Shown here: piece by piece, positions 1 through 7,864 of the stretch
How positions within the stretch are numbered: position 1 is the stretch's first letter
Layout: every line of letters begins with the position of its first letter
Source: CAADGU01 sp964581605
GTDB taxonomy: Bacteria; Chloroflexota; Anaerolineae; Promineifilales; Promineifilaceae
DNA: 15,635 nucleotides
Assembly (NCBI GenBank): GCA_964581605.1
Contig: CAZOPF010000123.1
Coordinates: 1 to 15,635 of the forward strand
Direction: 5' to 3'
The notes under the pieces: model-generated
The model's input: the letters and a program-made list of their open reading frames with translations, nothing else
Databases searched by the model: none
Told to the model about the DNA's origin: nothing
Made by a program: the position numbers and the translations under genes

Positions 1-294
1 TGTTGGTGGGCGTGTTGGTCGGTGTGTTGGTCGGTGTGTTGGTCGGTGTGTTGGTTGGCGTGTTAGTGGGTGTGTTGGTCGGTGTGTTGGTGGGCGTGTT
101 GGTTGGTGTGTTGGTTGGTGTGTTGGTTGGTGTGTTGGTTGGTGTGTTGGTCGGTGTGTTGGTCGGTGTGTTGGTTGGCGTGTTAGTGGGTGTGTTGGTC
201 GGTGTGTTGGTGGGCGTGTTGGTTGGTGTGTTGGTTGGTGTGTTGGTTGGTGTGTTGGTTGGTGTGTTGGTCGGTGTGTTGGTGGGCGTGGGCG
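1..294. repeat. 12-bp tandem repeat encoding TPTN, with 120-bp higher-order period
   Basis: About 24 copies of a 12-bp unit (plus-strand form TGTTGGTCGGTG and variants). Read on the minus strand, every unit encodes Thr-Pro-Thr-Asn, and the differences between units are synonymous (third codon positions only). The order of variants repeats: bases 25-163 are identical to 145-283, so ten units were duplicated as a block. The glycine-valine-leucine reading on the plus strand is a shadow. Confidence 0.95.
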
Positions 295-1153
295 TAATGA
301 GTGTGCTATCTGTATAAAGCATAATCGCTACAGCATTACTGTTTGTGCCCGTAAGTATCCGAAGATCAGTGGAGTTAAAGTTAAAGTTGGTTAGCCCAGA
401 GGCGTTTCGATAGTAACCCAGGTCTGGTGCTGTTAATGGAATGTTGCCTACGGCGATTGGCACTTCGGACGGCTCGGCCGCATAGCGAATGAGGGAAGTC
501 AGGTTATTGGTACTAACACACCCGGTGCCACTATCGCCTTGATAGTTGATGGTAAACCCGTTGTTTGTTAGATCGCTGAAGGATACTGGAGTAGAAAAAG
601 TCCCAGTAACAATGTAGTAGGTATTCGCATCCAGCGAAATTGGTCCTGGGACAAGAAATAGATATGTTCCCCCGACTGGGGTGGAAAACACCGGGCTAGA
701 CGCAGCGTTGAAGTTTTCCCAGAATTGAATGCGAAGACATAGACCATTGACAAAAGTTTGGGCAACGGTCGAAACCATATAAAAATCTACTTTTGTAATT
801 CGCAATGAAGCACCGGCGTCATCATCATAAACATCAAACGGGTCTCCCATGTAGGTGCGTGGTGTGCTACTGGTATAGGTTAAGCCAGGCGCGTTGGTAA
901 AGGTATCCAATACAAGTACATCTACATCAGGTACGTCGGGTGATAAAGATTCATTCCCATCACTTGACGCGGCCATAAAATTTCCTCCAAATTGAATATT
1001 CCCGGTTACTTTCTCCTCGGTTTCAGCCTGTGGTAAAGGTGACTGAGCATTAGTAGAGAAACTGCTTGCCAGAGTAAGCTGCAAACAAAGAAGTATTCCC
1101 AAAGCCCCAATCAACAAAAAATGCCTGATTTGAAATCTCGTTGTCCTCTGCAT
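1..1153 (-). CDS. Secreted protein with TPTN-repeat linker (C-terminus beyond left edge)
   Basis: An open frame runs on the minus strand from an ATG at 1151-1153 to the left edge without a stop, about 384 codons. It starts MQRTTRFQIR, followed by a hydrophobic stretch (about residues 12-29) and a likely signal-peptidase site near residues 29-36. AGGAG lies about 8 nt before the ATG. Residues about 60-280 are rich in Thr, Ser, Asn, Phe and Tyr and look like an extracellular beta-rich domain; I do not recognise the family. From about residue 285 the protein becomes Thr-Pro-Thr-Asn repeats up to the edge. Such TP-rich linkers are common in surface proteins of Chloroflexota, where they join an exported domain to an anchor or a further domain. 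It is divergent from the XRE-STAND regulator. Exported location is well supported; function is unknown. Confidence 0.85.
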   Translation of the reverse strand, partial: MQRTTRFQIRHFLLIGALGILLCLQLTLASSFSTNAQSPLPQAETEEKVTGNIQFGGNFMAASSDGNESLSPDVPDVDVLVLDTFTNAPGLTYTSSTPRTYMGDPFDVYDDDAGASLRITKVDFYMVSTVAQTFVNGLCLRIQFWENFNAASSPVFSTPVGGTYLFLVPGPISLDANTYYIVTGTFSTPVSFSDLTNNGFTINYQGDSGTGCVSTNNLTSLIRYAAEPSEVPIAVGNIPLTAPDLGYYRNASGLTNFNFNSTDLRILTGTNSNAVAIMLYTDSTLITPTPTNTPTNTPTNTPTNTPTNTPTNTPTNTPTNTPTNTPTNTPTNTPTNTPTNTPTNTPTNTPTNTPTNTPTNTPTNTPTNTPTNTPTNTPTNTPTN

Positions 1154-1425
1154 TTTCCTCACTCCTGGTTATGATCAAGAAATTTGATAATGCCTTTAGC
1201 CATAAAGCACAAAAAAGTGGCTTTTTCACGGCCGTACCCATACAATTACCAACGCCAATGATTGGATTTAGTGCTTTCTACCGATTCAACTGTTTGGAAA
1301 CAAAATACCTTGATAATGTCGGCCACATTTATTTGCTAAACAGATGTGCATACCATACACCAGCTACCGTTCCAGAAAAATAACCAGGTTAGGACAAAAT
1401 CGGACAACAACCGGGACAAGGTAGC

Positions 1426-1431
1426 AGGAGG
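1426..1431 (+). promoter_or_regulatory. Shine-Dalgarno site that decides the start of the XRE-STAND gene
   Basis: A perfect AGGAGG. It is too close to the in-frame GTG at 1432 (no spacer) and ideally spaced (9 nt) from the ATG at 1441. Confidence 0.75.
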
Positions 1432-1440
1432 GTGAGGGCG

Positions 1441-3861
1441 ATGCCAGAGAAAAAACCATTCCAGGGGTTTGGCGCATGGCTCAGGCAGCAGCGGCGGCAG
1501 CGCAACCAGAGCCAAAAAGAGCTGGCCAATCAGCTTGGTTATAGTGTTGACCTGGTGCGGCGAATAGAAGATGGGGCCCGACGAGCCACCCCAAAATTCC
1601 AACAAAGATTAGCCTCTGCCTGGGGCCTGCACCTGGATGCCCTACCGCCGCCGGACATACCCCCACTGCCTCTGGGAGAAGTGCCCCAACCGCTCACCAC
1701 CCTCATCGGCCGTGCCGAAGAATTGCAAACTGCCTATCAATTTTTGCAAGACGAAAGCATTCGATTGCTGACGATTATCGGGCCTCCAGGCGTGGGGAAA
1801 ACGCACCTGGCCAAAGAAGTTGGGCTGCAAGCCGCTCATCTTTTCGATGACGGTGTCTATTTTGTAGACCTGACGAGAATCAATGAGACCGCCTTAATTC
1901 CGGGCGAAATGATACGGGCACTGTCTGTTCAAAGCGGCGACGGCCAGCCACCCCTGGCACGTTTGCAGGAGTTTTTGCGCTATAAGAAAGTTTTGCTGCT
2001 GTTGGATAATTTTGAACATCTGCTGGCTGGTGCTGGCCTGGTGGCCAACCTGTTAACCATTCAGCCACCGCGACTAAAAATTTGTGTTACCAGCCGCGCC
2101 CCACTGCGCGTACCGGGGGAGCAACTCTTGCCCATCTCGCCTCTGACGTTACCAGAGTTGCATCAGCTACCGGTAGTAGAAACGTTGGAACAGTTCACGG
2201 CCGTCGCCCTTTTCGTCAAACGTGCCCAGGCAGCCAACTTAACTTTTAGGCTGACAGCCGAAAACAGCCAGGCAGTGGCCGAACTGTGCACCCGTTTAGA
2301 CGGTTTGCCATTGGCCATTGAATTGACGGCCGTCCACAGTAACGTCCTTACCCCGCAAGACCTGCTCTCCCGCCTGAACTATGACGGGTTAGCTTTTGTC
2401 AGAGGAGATGGGCCGGCCCCGACCGGCCATCAACAAACCTTGCTGCATACCCTTGAGTGGAGCTACAACTTGCTCACAGCCAACGAAAAACGGCTGCTGA
2501 CCCACTTAAGCGTCTTTGCTGGCCCGTTTACGCTGGCCGAAGCCCAAACCGTCTGCCTGCCCGCAGAAGCACGGCCGTCTGCCAGTCTGGATTTGCTCAC
2601 TTCTCTGGTGAACAAAAGTTTGGTGCGGCGGATTCCGATAACGAACGGCGAACCGCAATTTGCCCTGCTGGATACCATCCAGGCATTTGGACTGATGAAA
2701 TTACAGGTAAACGGGGAGGAGACGGCCGTCTTCCAGAGCCATATCGCCTGTTACCTGGCCCTGGCCGAAGCCGCGGCGACTGAACTGCGCGGCGCAAATC
2801 AGGTAGCGTGGCTGGACAGGGTGGAAGCGGCCTATCCAAATGTTCTGGCGGCCATCACTCGCTCATTGACAACCGGAAAAGTAGAGACGGCCGCCCGAAT
2901 TTGCATTTCACTGTGGCGTTACTGGTATGTGCGCGGCACCGGTGAAGGTCTGGACCGGATACAAAACATCCTCACCAATGCAACCACACTCTCACCTCAA
3001 AGCCGCGCCGAGCTTCAGGTGTGGGCGGGCATCCTGCTCTGGCAGCAAGGCAGTTATGTCCGGGCAAAGCAGATGGCCGAAAGTGCGCTGACCTTTTACC
3101 AGTTGGAAGAGGATGAAGGTAAAATGGCTTACGCGCTGGGGGTTTTGGGGCTTGCCACCTTATACCAGGCCAACATCAGCCAGGCTGAGGATTACTTACA
3201 ACGTGCTTTGGTCTTAATGCAACTACCATCAGACAGGGCAGATGTGCTAGGCCTCTTGTGTCTGACGGTCGTCAACCGGCAGGCGTTTGACCAGGCACAG
3301 CAGTTCGCACAACAAGCCATGACCCTATACACACAAATTGAAGACACGCTTGGGCAGGCCATTGGGCACGGCTATACGGGTGTGATCGCTCTCTTTACCA
3401 ATAACCTGGCGCAGGCGCAGCTCTCGCTGGAGAAATGTATTGAGTATTACCAGAAGGTAGGCTTTGTCTGGGGCATTGCCAGCACGAAGGTGGTGCTGGG
3501 GTTCGTGCTCTTACACCGTGGAAATGTGGTACAGGCTCATACCGTTTTTACTGAAAGCCTGATGCTTTCCTGGCGACAACTGGTAGATAAGGGTCCGTTT
3601 GCTTATTCTTTGGAAGGGTTTGCCGGAATCGCTTTGCTAAATGGGGAACCACGACGGGCTGTTGTTCTGCTGGCTGCCGTGGCCAATATGCGGCATAGCT
3701 TTTCTTCCTTTATGCAGCCCATTGGGATTGATATTCATGAGATGATTGTGAACGGGGCACAGGCCATGTTAGATGAGGCTTCTTTTGCCCAGGCATGGCA
3801 CGAAGGCAAAACAATGACACCAGCCGATGCAATGGCCTATGCTCTGACCGATAACCGATAA
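1441..3861 (+). CDS. XRE-family HTH, STAND (NB-ARC-type) ATPase, TPR regulator
   Basis: Likely signal-responsive transcriptional regulator of 806 aa. Residues about 10-60 form a Cro/C1-type helix-turn-helix (QSQKELANQLGYSVDLVRRI). A STAND NTPase core follows: Walker A GPPGVGKT at 114-121, Walker B VLLLLDNFEH at 184-193, the TSR sensor segment near 217-219 and GLPLAIEL at 288-295. A winged-helix-like part comes next, and from about residue 430 to the end there are degenerate tetratricopeptide-like helices. In this class an inducer is thought to bind the TPR part, ATP drives oligomerisation and the HTH binds DNA. Start choice: AGGAGG at 1426-1431 abuts a GTG at 1432 but sits 9 nt before the ATG at 1441, so the ATG is preferred. 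The gene is divergent from the TPTN protein, a plausible target, and converges on the MBL gene with 4 bp between stop codons. The inducer is unknown. Confidence 0.9.
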   Translation: MPEKKPFQGFGAWLRQQRRQRNQSQKELANQLGYSVDLVRRIEDGARRATPKFQQRLASAWGLHLDALPPPDIPPLPLGEVPQPLTTLIGRAEELQTAYQFLQDESIRLLTIIGPPGVGKTHLAKEVGLQAAHLFDDGVYFVDLTRINETALIPGEMIRALSVQSGDGQPPLARLQEFLRYKKVLLLLDNFEHLLAGAGLVANLLTIQPPRLKICVTSRAPLRVPGEQLLPISPLTLPELHQLPVVETLEQFTAVALFVKRAQAANLTFRLTAENSQAVAELCTRLDGLPLAIELTAVHSNVLTPQDLLSRLNYDGLAFVRGDGPAPTGHQQTLLHTLEWSYNLLTANEKRLLTHLSVFAGPFTLAEAQTVCLPAEARPSASLDLLTSLVNKSLVRRIPITNGEPQFALLDTIQAFGLMKLQVNGEETAVFQSHIACYLALAEAAATELRGANQVAWLDRVEAAYPNVLAAITRSLTTGKVETAARICISLWRYWYVRGTGEGLDRIQNILTNATTLSPQSRAELQVWAGILLWQQGSYVRAKQMAESALTFYQLEEDEGKMAYALGVLGLATLYQANISQAEDYLQRALVLMQLPSDRADVLGLLCLTVVNRQAFDQAQQFAQQAMTLYTQIEDTLGQAIGHGYTGVIALFTNNLAQAQLSLEKCIEYYQKVGFVWGIASTKVVLGFVLLHRGNVVQAHTVFTESLMLSWRQLVDKGPFAYSLEGFAGIALLNGEPRRAVVLLAAVANMRHSFSSFMQPIGIDIHEMIVNGAQAMLDEASFAQAWHEGKTMTPADAMAYALTDNR

Positions 3862-3874
3862 CCGCTCACCGATT
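3847..3874. repeat. ACCGATA heptamer array over both convergent gene ends
   Basis: Four heptamers in a row: ACCGATA, ACCGATA, ACCGCTC, ACCGATT. They cover the last codons and stops of both the XRE-STAND gene (stop 3859-3861) and the MBL gene (stop 3866-3868). Both proteins therefore end in Asn-Arg. Confidence 0.7.
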
Positions 3875-4699
3875 TCCATTCATCTCCACATACAACTTGT
3901 GCAGATTGGCATAATGCAGGTCAGAAACCAGCCCATTGAGCGGCACGCGAGATTTGCCACAACTTTCAATATCCACCTTTTGGAGCGATTCAGCCGAATT
4001 ACCATTAGAGACAATGCGAGTCACGGCCGTGTGGATATTCTGCAAATAGCTCAAATCACTGTGAATAACTCCCTCAATTTCCCCACGCAGCACCACCTCA
4101 CCATGCCCCTGTACAATCGCCTCCGCTTCAAACGCCAGCATCTCCTCCAATGACCGCACCAGATCGTCGTGACTGCCATCAAAAATCGTCGGCACCGGCA
4201 TCAGATTGTCTGAAGCAAACAACACCTGATTATTGGTCACATAAACCGAGAGCAAATCCAGGCTGTGGCCAGGTGTGTGGCGCAGTTCTACCGTTTTCCC
4301 CCCCAGATGGAGCTGTAAAACACCTTCCTCCACCACCAGGTCTGGCAGCACAATTTCCACCTCCGCCAGCTCTGGCGCATCTTTTTTGGCCCGCACCAGC
4401 CCTTCACGCCCAACTGTATGCAGCATTTCCCGGCATAATGTATGGCTGACCACCTGTGCCTGCGGAAAGAAACAGGTGCCCTGGCTGTGGTCGGCATGGT
4501 AATGGGTGTTGATCACATAACGAACGGGCGTTTTCAGTCGCTCTTCTAAAAAGTATTTAATTGCTTTGGTTTCTTCGGGGAAATAAAGCGTATCAACCAG
4601 AATCGCACCCTCTTTGGTCAGAATGGCTCCGGCCGTCACCTGGGCATATAAACGACTCGTAAAGACGTAAATGTCGTCAGCAATGCGCTCACGAATCAT
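3866..4699 (-). CDS. MBL-fold metallohydrolase
   Basis: Metallo-beta-lactamase-fold hydrolase of 277 aa, probably cytoplasmic since no signal peptide is seen. The metal ligands are visible: THYHADH at 65-71 (H66, H68, D70, H71), HTPGHS at 141-146 with H145 as a ligand, the bridging Asp in ASDN at 164, and GHGE at 199-201 supplying the last His. This pattern fits a di-metal hydrolase of the glyoxalase II/quorum-lactonase-like superfamily. The residues that would fix a substrate are not diagnostic, so none is assigned. The ATG at 4697-4699 is preceded by GAGG about 12 nt upstream. The gene lies downstream of a 338 bp gene-free, structured stretch and may be expressed independently of the minus-strand genes before it. 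Confidence 0.88.
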   Translation of the reverse strand: MIRERIADDIYVFTSRLYAQVTAGAILTKEGAILVDTLYFPEETKAIKYFLEERLKTPVRYVINTHYHADHSQGTCFFPQAQVVSHTLCREMLHTVGREGLVRAKKDAPELAEVEIVLPDLVVEEGVLQLHLGGKTVELRHTPGHSLDLLSVYVTNNQVLFASDNLMPVPTIFDGSHDDLVRSLEEMLAFEAEAIVQGHGEVVLRGEIEGVIHSDLSYLQNIHTAVTRIVSNGNSAESLQKVDIESCGKSRVPLNGLVSDLHYANLHKLYVEMNGNR

Positions 4700-5037
4700 A
4701 TACTCAACAAATCCTCTTCAAAAAAACGCGCCCCGCCATGCCGTGTGGGCCTCAGAGTTTGAACCTGCATATGCAGGTGGGAATTTTGTCGCGAGACTTT
4801 GCCTTGCCGGTCAGCCTGGCAGTGGGCGCTGCCAGGTGTTACAAGCTACTACATCCCCTCGGCGTATGGGCAATTCCCTGAAGTTAAGTGTTGGCTCAAC
4901 CGTGTTAGCTCATCACGTACACGGCAGGGTTAGCGAAATAGTAGCACATGCCCCTATGCCGGGCAACGTTGTGCCATTCTTCACAAAATAGGGAATGGTG
5001 GCTCCACCAACCACCAGCCACCAACCACTATTTGCCT
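4700..5037. other. Gene-free 338 bp region, strongly self-complementary (candidate structured RNA or leader)
   Basis: No convincing protein is encoded here. Several helices can be drawn: a 16-bp palindrome ACCTGCATATGCAGGT at 4763-4778; an 8-bp stem CCTGGCAG/CTGCCAGG at 4815-4822 and 4829-4836; GGGAATT 4779-4785 with AATTCCC 4872-4878; GCTACTA 4845-4851 with TAGTAGC 4939-4945; CCGTGT 4900-4905 with ACACGG 4919-4924; and a bulged 10-bp stem, 4944-4953 with 4961-4974. Some are mutually exclusive. No known RNA family was recognised on either strand, so strand and function are open. The right end holds a CCACCAR heptamer array. Confidence 0.45.
4997..5031. repeat. CCACCAA/CCACCAG heptamer array
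   Basis: Four heptamers at 5004-5031 (CCACCAA, CCACCAG, CCACCAA, CCACTAT), just past the stop of the farnesyltransferase gene. GGTGGCT at 4997-5003 can pair with AGCCACC at 5016-5022. The same unit family recurs at 7801-7846 and 8167-8215. Confidence 0.75.
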
Positions 5038-5927
5038 CTAACGAAGGGAAGTGATAACAGACCCAAGGCAAACGGCAATGAGCAGCACCAGCAGGTAGAG
5101 GTTTGAGGACATGAAGAGAGCGCGGGCGTGAGGCGGAGATGGGTCTTGAATCAGCCGCACATTACGCCAAAAGAGATCGGCCGTAACCCATAGGGTGGGT
5201 AGCAAATAAACAATGCCTAACGTGGGCAGAAGGGCCAGCAGCAGCCCACCCAGGCAAGTAGGTACTGTATGCAACATCACCCACCAGGCGGCGCGGCGCG
5301 GTGTGGTGTGCACAGGCAGCATAGGTACATCGGAGCGGGCATATTCGTCACGGTATAGCAAGGCCAGGCTCCAAAAGTGAAAAGGTGTCCACAAGAAGAG
5401 GATGAGCGCCAACAGCAGGGCGCCAGGTGCGTTCCAACTGCCGGTGGCCGCGCTGCCGGTCAGCACGGCCGCACTGCCCGCCGCCCCTCCGATAACGATG
5501 TTCAATAAGGTGCGCGGCTTGAGCCACATGGTGTAAATGCACACGTAAATAAATGCACCCAGGAGCAGAAAAAACGCCATTGCCGGGTTAGTGGGCAGGA
5601 GTAGAAGCGAGGGGATGAAGATGAGTGCCAGGCCAACCAGAGGCACCCAGTGGACCTGTTCGATGTCACCGTTGACCAACGGCCGTTGCCGTGTTCGGCC
5701 CATCTTGCCGTCACTGTGCCGCTCCCAATACTGGTTGATGGCTGATGAGCCGGCGGCCGCCATACCACCCGTTAGCCAGAGCAACAGCAGCGCGCCCAAT
5801 CCGGGCCAACCACCAGCGGCAATAAACGCCCCGGCCGTCGCTGCCATGAGCAACAAAAAAACAATGCGCAATTTGAACAGCACCACGATCACACGCAGCC
5901 ATTCGCGCCAGCTTTTGCGCGTAACCA
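5038..5927 (-). CDS. ctaB: Protoheme IX farnesyltransferase (heme O synthase), 5' end in assembly gap
   Basis: UbiA-superfamily membrane prenyltransferase that converts heme B to heme O with farnesyl diphosphate, supplying heme-copper oxidases. About 295 residues are visible, nearly full family length. The polyprenyl-diphosphate site reads NQYWERHSDGKM followed by RTRQRPL, that is N-x3-E-x3-D with Glu at the first acidic position. The second signature is also clear: YTMWLKPRTLLNIVIGGAAG, then LWTPFHFWSLAL and VPMLPV. Several hydrophobic helices are evident. The first codons lie in the N run, so the start is not known. The frame happens to stay open through the N run into 6-phosphogluconolactonase, but this is not evidence for a fusion. 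It probably follows pgl in one operon. Confidence 0.9.
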
Positions 5928-6027
5928 NNNNNNNNNNNNNNNNNNNNNNNNNNNNNNNNNNNNNNNNNNNNNNNNNNNNNNNNNNNNNNNNNNNNNNNNN
6001 NNNNNNNNNNNNNNNNNNNNNNNNNNN
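5928..6027. other. Assembly gap of 100 N
   Basis: A run of exactly 100 N, the usual placeholder for a scaffold join of unknown length. It hides the C-terminus of pgl and the start of ctaB, and possibly more. Confidence 0.98.
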
Positions 6028-6720
6028 GCCGTCACCCGGCCGTATCCGTTGTGCGGGCCACAATTCCGGGTTGTAGTCGCCAGCCAAAACGGCCCGGAGT
6101 GCCGAGGCTTTGTTGGCGCCTGTCACCAAAAAGAGAATGTGGTGGGCGTCGTTGATGAGGCGGGGCGTGAAGGTTATGCGGTGGGCGGGGCGGCCGTCAT
6201 ACTGCGCCGTCACCGCCATGACCGGGCCACTTTGTTCTTGTTGGTGAATAGGGCCAGGGAACAACGAAGCAGTATGTCCGTCGTGCCCCATGCCTAACAA
6301 AATGAGGTCAAAACGGGGCCAGGGTGGAGAAAGCTCTGCCAATTGTGTTGTGTAGTCCGTAACGGCCGTAACCGCATCCATCTCTCCCCGTGCCCGATGC
6401 ACATGGGCAGGGGGGATGGGCACATGGTTGAGCAATAAACGGGCGGTCATGCCATAGCTGCTTTCGCGGTCGTTGGGCGACACCAGCCGCTCATCACCCC
6501 AAAACAGATGCGTATTCTCCCACGGCACCTCATCACGGAAGGGTGGTTGGCTGAGGAGACGATAAAGAGGTTGGGGTGTGCCGCCGCCAGAAAGTGCAAC
6601 TGTGAAACGGCCGTTTTGCTTCACCGCCTGCCGGGCAAACTGCACGAACATCCCGGCGGCCGTCTGATATAGCTCGTCCCGGTGAGGGAAAATGAGAAGT
6701 TGTGGATGGTTGTTTGGCAT
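6028..6720 (-). CDS. pgl: 6-phosphogluconolactonase, 3' end in assembly gap
   Basis: Cytosolic enzyme of the oxidative pentose phosphate pathway, hydrolysing 6-phosphogluconolactone to 6-phosphogluconate. About 231 residues are visible. Family landmarks: IFPHRDELY near the start, VALSGGGTP, FWGDERLV, LLGMGHDGHTASLFPG and, close to the C-terminus, PAQRIRP. Roughly 15-25 residues should be lost in the gap. Start choice is uncertain: the ATG at 6718-6720 gives a normal N-terminus but has only pyrimidine-rich sequence upstream; an in-frame TTG at 6751-6753 has GGAG motifs before it but lies inside the octamer array. The gene follows glucokinase (stop 6775-6777), consistent with co-transcription of two glucose-metabolism genes. 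Confidence 0.88.
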
Positions 6721-6725
6721 GGAAT

Positions 6726-6785
6726 GGGGAGGGAGAGGTTGAGAGACTATCAAATCTCCCAGTCTCCTAATCTCCTAATCTCCCC
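6726..6785. repeat. TAATCTCC octamer array with inverted arm
   Basis: Four octamers at 6752-6783 (AAATCTCC, CAGTCTCC, TAATCTCC, TAATCTCC) face a complementary purine-rich arm at 6726-6748, forming an imperfect hairpin. On the minus strand the octamers read as repeated GGAG, resembling Shine-Dalgarno sites. The array covers the glk stop and the possible TTG start of pgl. Confidence 0.7.
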
Positions 6786-7779
6786 TGGTGCGCATCATCT
6801 CCAACCCAAAATAGGCCGCGCCATGCAGCCCGGCTAATGGGTCTTTGATGATGTGCACCGGCATCTGGCTGACCAGTTCAGAAAAGCGCCCTTTGAGCGA
6901 ATAACGGCGCATGAAATTGCCGTCCGTCAGTTGCGCCACAATGCGTGGCGGGATGCCACCACCCAGGTAGATGCCGCCGGTTGCCAACAGGCGGATAGCA
7001 TTATTGCTGGTTTCGTTCGCCAGGATGTCTATGAACAAATCTAGTGTGGCGGCACAAATTTCAGCGCCACCAGCCACGGCCGCATTGACGATAATCGGTG
7101 TCCAGTTCTCGGCGGCGGCGAGTTGGTCGCGCAGGTGGGCTGGTTCGGCAAAACGGCCGCTATCGCGTAAAAAGGCGTATAAATTGGGAATGCCGCTGCC
7201 GGAGCAAACCCGCTCGAAGCTCACATGGTCGAAGCGGGGTTCCAGGTAGGCCAGCAGTTCGCGTTGAATGGCATTGACCGGTGAGAAAGTGGCGTGGCCC
7301 CCTTCGGAGGGGAAGGCGCGGTAACGCTGCCCGTCGTGGACGAGGAACGCTTCGCCCAGGCCAGTGCCGGGCGCAATGACAGCGATGGGGCCGGTGGGGT
7401 TGCGCTGCCCTTCATTGATGGTGATAAGTTCGTTGGCGGTCAGGTATGGTACGGCGTTGGCAATGGATTCCAGGTCGTTGAGCAGGTGAACATGAGGGGT
7501 GTGGAGGGTTTGTTGCAGCACGGCCGTGTCAATAACCCAGGTGAGATTGGTGACACGGGCACGGCCGTTAATCACCGGCCCCGCCACACCAAAACTGGCC
7601 CCTACCGGCTGTATACCGGTTTTGGCCACAAAATCTATCACCACCTCTTCCAGCGAGTCATAACCCTCGCTAGGGTAGGTGTGGCTGTGAATGGGTTGGG
7701 CAAAATGGGCACTGGGTGGCTCTAAGGGGAACAATGCCAGGACAGTTTTGGTACCGCCAATATCACCAGCTAAAAACAT
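6775..7779 (-). CDS. glk: Glucokinase (Glk family)
   Basis: ATP-dependent glucokinase of 334 aa (E. coli Glk has 321), phosphorylating glucose in the cytosol. Motifs: phosphate loop GDIGGTKT at 5-12, FGVAGP at 63-68, NDLE at 101-104 with the catalytic Asp, PGTGLG at 137-142, and SEGGH at 158-162 for glucose binding. This is the Glk (PF02685-like) type. Start choice: the ATG at 7777-7779 has AAGGAGAGG just upstream and places GDIGGT at the expected position; a longer frame to 7821 would run into an intergenic hairpin. The next gene downstream is pgl; a zwf gene is not in this window. The sequence shows no sign of decay. Confidence 0.93.
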   Translation of the reverse strand: MFLAGDIGGTKTVLALFPLEPPSAHFAQPIHSHTYPSEGYDSLEEVVIDFVAKTGIQPVGASFGVAGPVINGRARVTNLTWVIDTAVLQQTLHTPHVHLLNDLESIANAVPYLTANELITINEGQRNPTGPIAVIAPGTGLGEAFLVHDGQRYRAFPSEGGHATFSPVNAIQRELLAYLEPRFDHVSFERVCSGSGIPNLYAFLRDSGRFAEPAHLRDQLAAAENWTPIIVNAAVAGGAEICAATLDLFIDILANETSNNAIRLLATGGIYLGGGIPPRIVAQLTDGNFMRRYSLKGRFSELVSQMPVHIIKDPLAGLHGAAYFGLEMMRTRGD

Positions 7780-7800
7780 GCTCAACCTCTCCTTCGTAAA

Positions 7801-7846
7801 ATAGTGGCTGGTACAATCCACCAGCCACTATCCTCTAGCCACCATT
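7801..7846. repeat. Perfect 12-bp inverted repeat of the CCACCAG family
   Basis: ATAGTGGCTGGT (7801-7812) and ACCAGCCACTAT (7820-7831) are perfectly complementary around a 7-nt loop; a further CCACC-containing copy follows at 7839-7845. It sits between the DUF427 gene and glk. No T-run follows on the minus strand, so it is not an obvious intrinsic terminator. Confidence 0.8.
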
Positions 7847-7864
7847 TTTACTTATCATTGAAGC

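Noticed and set aside
3..317. Plus-strand open frame with Gly-Val-Leu-Val repeats
   Set aside because: It is the complement of the TPTN linker. The minus-strand frame continues through a normal domain to a signal peptide and a ribosome-binding site.
4741..4778. tRNA-like T-loop (GGTTCAAAC on the minus strand)
   Set aside because: The stem next to it pairs only in part, no matching acceptor strand is found about 65 nt upstream, and no anticodon arm is visible.
4815..4880. Cobalamin riboswitch, suggested by GCCCACTGCC on the minus strand
   Set aside because: The other conserved boxes (GGTG and the B12 box) are missing or out of place, and the downstream MBL gene has no link to cobalamin.
4671..4991. 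Possible small plus-strand gene in the 4.7-5.0 kb space
   Set aside because: It starts inside the MBL gene on the opposite strand, lacks a clear ribosome-binding site, resembles no known protein, and overlaps the repeated stem-forming segments.
5038..6753. A bifunctional 6-phosphogluconolactonase/heme O synthase protein
   Set aside because: The link consists of 100 Ns, a standard scaffold placeholder, and both halves match complete separate families.
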